Shown in pieces: positions 21,124 to 24,121 of a stretch of 24,121 nucleotides of DNA. A program made the position numbers and the translations under genes. Source of the stretch: Hofstenia miamia (taxonomy: Eukaryota > Xenacoelomorpha > Acoela > Hofsteniidae). The notes beneath the pieces are model-generated. The model ran no database searches. It was not told where the DNA came from and was given only the letters and a program-made list of their open reading frames with translations. Position 1 is the first letter of the stretch; each line of letters begins with the position of its first letter. Location: NCBI GenBank assembly GCA_900660155.1, contig CABFPE010000033.1:328555-352675 (forward strand). The letters are read 5' to 3'.

Positions 21124-21447
21124 CAATAGATTAGAACCCGACGCCGATAATAAATTCATCGGCGGCGGCGTTTACCACGTATGCTAAAAATGATTAAATT
21201 TGATTAAAAAATTGCCTGAATAGGCTTATACCGTATCTTACAGGCCCACTCACCGAGTGCACATGCATGAAGCTACAGTTACGGTTGGTATATAGGCCTA
21301 TATAAACCTAACATTTTTGTGTACATCAATTTTTTCAGTCAGTCACATCACTCTCATAACATTATGTTATGAAAAGTCCTACTTAAATTAAATCACAATA
21401 TGAACGTTGTACGCCGATGGAAATCATCGTCGGGCTCTACAATAGAT
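21124..21447. mobile_element. Complete hAT-type MITE with 8-bp target duplications
   Basis: The element is 21132-21439 (308 bp). It starts TAGAACCCGACG and ends CGTCGGGCTCTA, a 12-bp terminal inverted repeat with one mismatch. Directly outside lie two perfect 8-bp copies of CAATAGAT (21124-21131 and 21440-21447), the target-duplication length of hAT transposases. Subterminal CATCGGCG motifs occur inside both ends. It holds no coding region, so it depended on a transposase from elsewhere. Confidence 0.85.
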
Positions 21448-21793
21448 AGTATCCATTTGCATCTAACTACAGATTTGCATTATTTTAACTTCAATAAATT
21501 TTATATTTTTAAGCAGAAAAAATTTTTAAATGTTTGATCATCGGCGGTAATTTTGGATTACATAATTATTGCGAAATCTCGCACCCCAAATAATTTAGCA
21601 TATTGCCATCGACTACGATTTATCCATTTAACTACAAAGTTGGTGTTTTTCGTCAAGTGTATCACGTACTTGTTATTGCACACCAAAACTAGCATCTTAA
21701 ATCAATTTTTAAATGCTAGATTAACTCATAGCCTAATCAACGCCAACAAAATTGAAATTTCAACACTTCAAGTATATAATTATAAGACACTTT

Positions 21794-22660
21794 CTAGTTT
21801 TGATGAACTGCACCAAATATTGCAAAAGTTTTTGCGAGTTTATACTTTGATCCTGAAGATTTTAAAAACTCTTCTCTTATCGTAGAAACGTTGCCAAATT
21901 CTGGCAAGGCGTAGATTATTGCAGGCCTTGGAAAAAAAATTTCGTGAGATTTACCTCCATCAAAAACAAATAACCATCCTGTGATTTCAGAAAACAAATT
22001 GCCAATTATAAAGGAAGCATCGATTGTTGTAATTCTTAATTCGAAAACCTCAGCATTCGTTGGATCATCAACCCAAGGATGATAGATCAAATTTTTCTTA
22101 GTCAAAGCACTTAATATTGTTTCATTGTAGGCACGAAATCTCAAAGAAAACAATTCATTCCCATCATCGTCGTACACTCTAATCTCTAGTTGTTTAAATT
22201 GGGTGCTCGTACTGAACAATTCATCATTCTTATAATTAACACTACTGTTCATTACTCTAGCAATATCATAATCTGGATAGTTTCCTAACAAAAGCGATAA
22301 AAGTGTTGTACCAGCTCCTGAACAAAGTTTGAGAATGAGTTTCCATCTAAAAACACTCGGCAAACATGTTTCCACAAACATTCTAAATGTACCAGTGATA
22401 TCTATCAAACTCCCTTCATTTTTTGACAACAACCTACAGCGAGAGAAGTTCGAGCTATGTGCAAAAGCCACACATCTATCAACAATTTTACAAAATGCTG
22501 CACACATTTGCGAGTATTGAACAAATCTTCTTTCTTCTATTAGCTGATAAGAGCCTTTATCTGAAACATTAATTACATATATTCTTCTGTCCGGATGACA
22601 AAATTTCGTTGAGGTATTCAAAACAGCGAAGAAACCAAGGTAGAATATCAGTTGCAGCAT
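21794..22660 (-). CDS. Secreted paralogue, PAN/apple-like plus C-terminal module
   Basis: 288 residues in one exon, with a clear signal peptide (residues 1-19, LIFYLGFFAVL core). It aligns end to end with the protein at 16302-17189: FCHP(E/D)R start, the same seven cysteines (here 21, 53, 57, 63, 75, 99, 113), KLCSGAG, VNYKNDEL, LEIRVYDDDG, SLRFRAY, NLIYHPWVDDP and PAIIYALP. By eye identity is roughly 40%. The two genes are convergent, about 4.6 kb apart, which suggests an old inverted duplication. Several N-x-S/T sites suit an extracellular protein. The family function is unknown to me. Confidence 0.82.
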   Translation of the reverse strand: MLQLIFYLGFFAVLNTSTKFCHPDRRIYVINVSDKGSYQLIEERRFVQYSQMCAAFCKIVDRCVAFAHSSNFSRCRLLSKNEGSLIDITGTFRMFVETCLPSVFRWKLILKLCSGAGTTLLSLLLGNYPDYDIARVMNSSVNYKNDELFSTSTQFKQLEIRVYDDDGNELFSLRFRAYNETILSALTKKNLIYHPWVDDPTNAEVFELRITTIDASFIIGNLFSEITGWLFVFDGGKSHEIFFPRPAIIYALPEFGNVSTIREEFLKSSGSKYKLAKTFAIFGAVHQN

Positions 22661-22758
22661 CGCGATTCACTTTCCTAATTAAATAATTATGCGTACGTTA
22701 GTGATTGTTTTTAATTTTTTAAGAGTAAACTAACACTGCCTATCAAATCTCTTTCTTT

Positions 22759-22768
22759 TATTTAAATA
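22759..22768 (-). promoter_or_regulatory. TATA-like box upstream of the - strand secreted gene
   Basis: TATTTAAATA about 100 bases upstream of the start codon on the - strand. In such AT-rich sequence this is only suggestive. Confidence 0.2.
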
Positions 22769-22917
22769 GCTGTGTTATTTTCTTTTTGTATTAGCTAGTT
22801 TATATTTAATGTTGTACCACATAAAACCAGCAAATTCAATAGTCTATTTAATTACTAGTATTGATGTGCATAATTTTTATAAATATTGATAGAAATAATG
22901 TTAACATAAATATTAAC

Positions 22918-22920
<3 letters not shown>

Positions 22921-22952
<32 letters not shown>
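22921..22952. repeat. (AT)n microsatellite
   Basis: An AT dinucleotide run of about 32 bp, upstream of the Tc1/mariner-like remnant. Confidence 0.95.
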
Positions 22953-22953
<1 letters not shown>

Positions 22954-23029
22954 CTATTGTAACAATTTCCGTATTTTTGACAATGAATAAAGCATTTTTA
23001 GGTAAAATTCCTCTACTAGTTATGACGTC

Positions 23030-23740
23030 AAGATGGGAGGCCAAGGATGGCTTTTGGCATAGGCATTAGAGCAGATGAACTGAAGAAATGGGAAGAAATT
23101 TAAAAAAATACTATTATGCAACAGTGCATCAAGTCAATCCAAATGCAGTGAGTGCCACAAAATTTATAAATAATGAGTTGAAATTTTACATTCTACACCT
23201 TTTAAATTTCAAATTCGCCTAATAAAAATTCAAATCTTAATGTTATATCTACACATAATTGGTGGAATGACAGCAACAGAGATCTTAAATTTCAAAACAA
23301 AAAGAGGAGCATTTAAAACAGCGGATTTTGAAAATTTTAGGGAAGACTTGTAGCCTCTTTCCAGGAAGGAATGGTGAACGTAGTCATTGTATGCGACAAT
23401 GCTCCACTACCCAGTAATTTAGAGTAAGCATTTGAAGGCAGCACTAGAGAACTGATTTGGTTCTGAATGCAAATTTGACTTTGAGTTACTACGCTTTTCT
23501 CTATATTCCCCAATGCTGAATTATATTAAAAGTCTCTGGAATGCAATGAAGGCCCATGCAAAGTCTTAACTACGTCGTAGAAAAGAAATCTTGAATGGAC
23601 CCCTGGTTTCAATTACTATAAAAGAGTACAGACTAAAAATTCTGGAAGAAACAGTATGCTATGCCATTTGAAGATCAGCACAGCCAAGCCTTCTATTTTC
23701 ATACACTCAGCATGTTAGACCATTTCTTAAACAAGCACTT
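23030..23740 (+). pseudogene. Tc1/mariner-like transposase remnant
   Basis: Frame-shifted pieces of a DDE-type cut-and-paste transposase. A GRPRM-like linker lies near 23036-23050. IGGMTATEILNF then KTKRGAFKTADFENF (about 23258-23340) matches the core between the first and second catalytic residues. VVIVCDNAPL holds the second Asp at 23395-23397. YSPMLNYIKSLWNAMKAHAK (about 23504-23565) is the block usually written P-x-LNPIE-x-x-W; the catalytic Glu is Lys here. The first catalytic Asp region is missing, apparently deleted near 23170-23250. Several stops confirm it is dead. No terminal inverted repeats were found. Confidence 0.7.
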
Positions 23741-24087
23741 CAATAATGAGAGTTATGTCATTTTATATTTGTGTTTAATAAATTAAGAAATACAATGCTT
23801 GATATTTTTGGAAATATTTTACTCTACATATTTGATTATTTTCAACATCAAATTTTAATAATTTTCAAATTGCATTTTACAAAATTTATATATTTTGCTG
23901 ACTTCATTGCACTCATGACAAAGATTTCAAAATTCAGTTTGCTGTACAATAATTGTGAGCAATCACTGCAGTTGCGTCTGATTTCAAATGATCAATCTGT
24001 GATTTTGTAGATTTCTGCATGTTAAAGCTGGAGCAATTTTTTGTTTTTGAAATGACCGATTTTATACAAACTGTGCGTACACCTCAT

Positions 24088-24088
<1 letters not shown>
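23741..24088. other. AT-rich tail without a gene
   Basis: Contains a 79-codon open frame of low complexity (Phe/Leu/Ile-rich) with no recognisable features, treated as chance. Confidence 0.5.

Positions 24089-24121
<33 letters not shown>
24089..24121. repeat. (AT)n microsatellite at the window end
   Basis: An AT dinucleotide run reaching the last base, so its full length is unknown. Confidence 0.95.

Noticed and set aside
21553..22520. + strand open frames opposite the secreted paralogue
   Set aside because: They are shadows of the - strand gene, which has a signal peptide and a full-length paralogue.
23771..24010. 79-codon open frame near the right end
   Set aside because: Low-complexity, hydrophobic, no motif, and downstream of a dead transposase.
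1..24121. CRISPR array, tRNA or rRNA genes, bacterial operon signals
   Set aside because: No regularly spaced repeats, tRNA B-box or rRNA-like sequence was seen, and the content is clearly animal.

Overview
The window is AT-rich animal DNA. Evidence for an animal: a type II transmembrane protein with C-type lectin-like domains (CTLDs), two secreted proteins with PAN/apple-like cysteine patterns, and remnants of Ty3-type, piggyBac-like, hAT and Tc1/mariner elements. An aquatic invertebrate is a reasonable guess, but nothing here fixes the phylum.

Positions 303-15208 are bounded by a direct long terminal repeat (LTR) pair and make up a decayed, composite Ty3-type (Metaviridae) retrotransposon. 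In order it holds: a 5' LTR missing its first 27 bp; a primer-binding site resembling the tRNA-Trp type; about 4.9 kb of foreign sequence; gag with a CCHC knuckle; a pol remnant (reverse transcriptase, RNase H, integrase) with no visible protease; a large unrecognised third reading frame; a weak polypurine tract; and a 3' LTR with TGTAG...CTACA ends. The foreign segment carries an antisense CTLD gene, an inverted partial copy of one of its CTLD exons, an (AT)n tract and a piggyBac-like transposase remnant. The third frame ends on a TAG supplied by the first bases of the 3' LTR, so it belongs to the element. It is the strongest candidate for something undescribed.

Positions 15209-16301 hold an (AT)n tract and a possible non-LTR reverse transcriptase scrap. 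Positions 16302-22660 hold two convergent, single-exon, secreted paralogues (+ at 16302-17189, - at 22660-21794) that share all seven cysteines. The 4.6 kb between them has no gene but contains one end of a hAT-like element and a complete 308-bp miniature inverted-repeat element (MITE) with 8-bp target duplications. Positions 22921-24121 hold a dead Tc1/mariner-like transposase between two (AT)n tracts.

Functionally, the likely host genes are the membrane lectin (possibly broken by one frame change) and the two secreted paralogues. All look extracellular and recognition-like, but no ligand can be assigned. Everything else is mobile DNA in decay.
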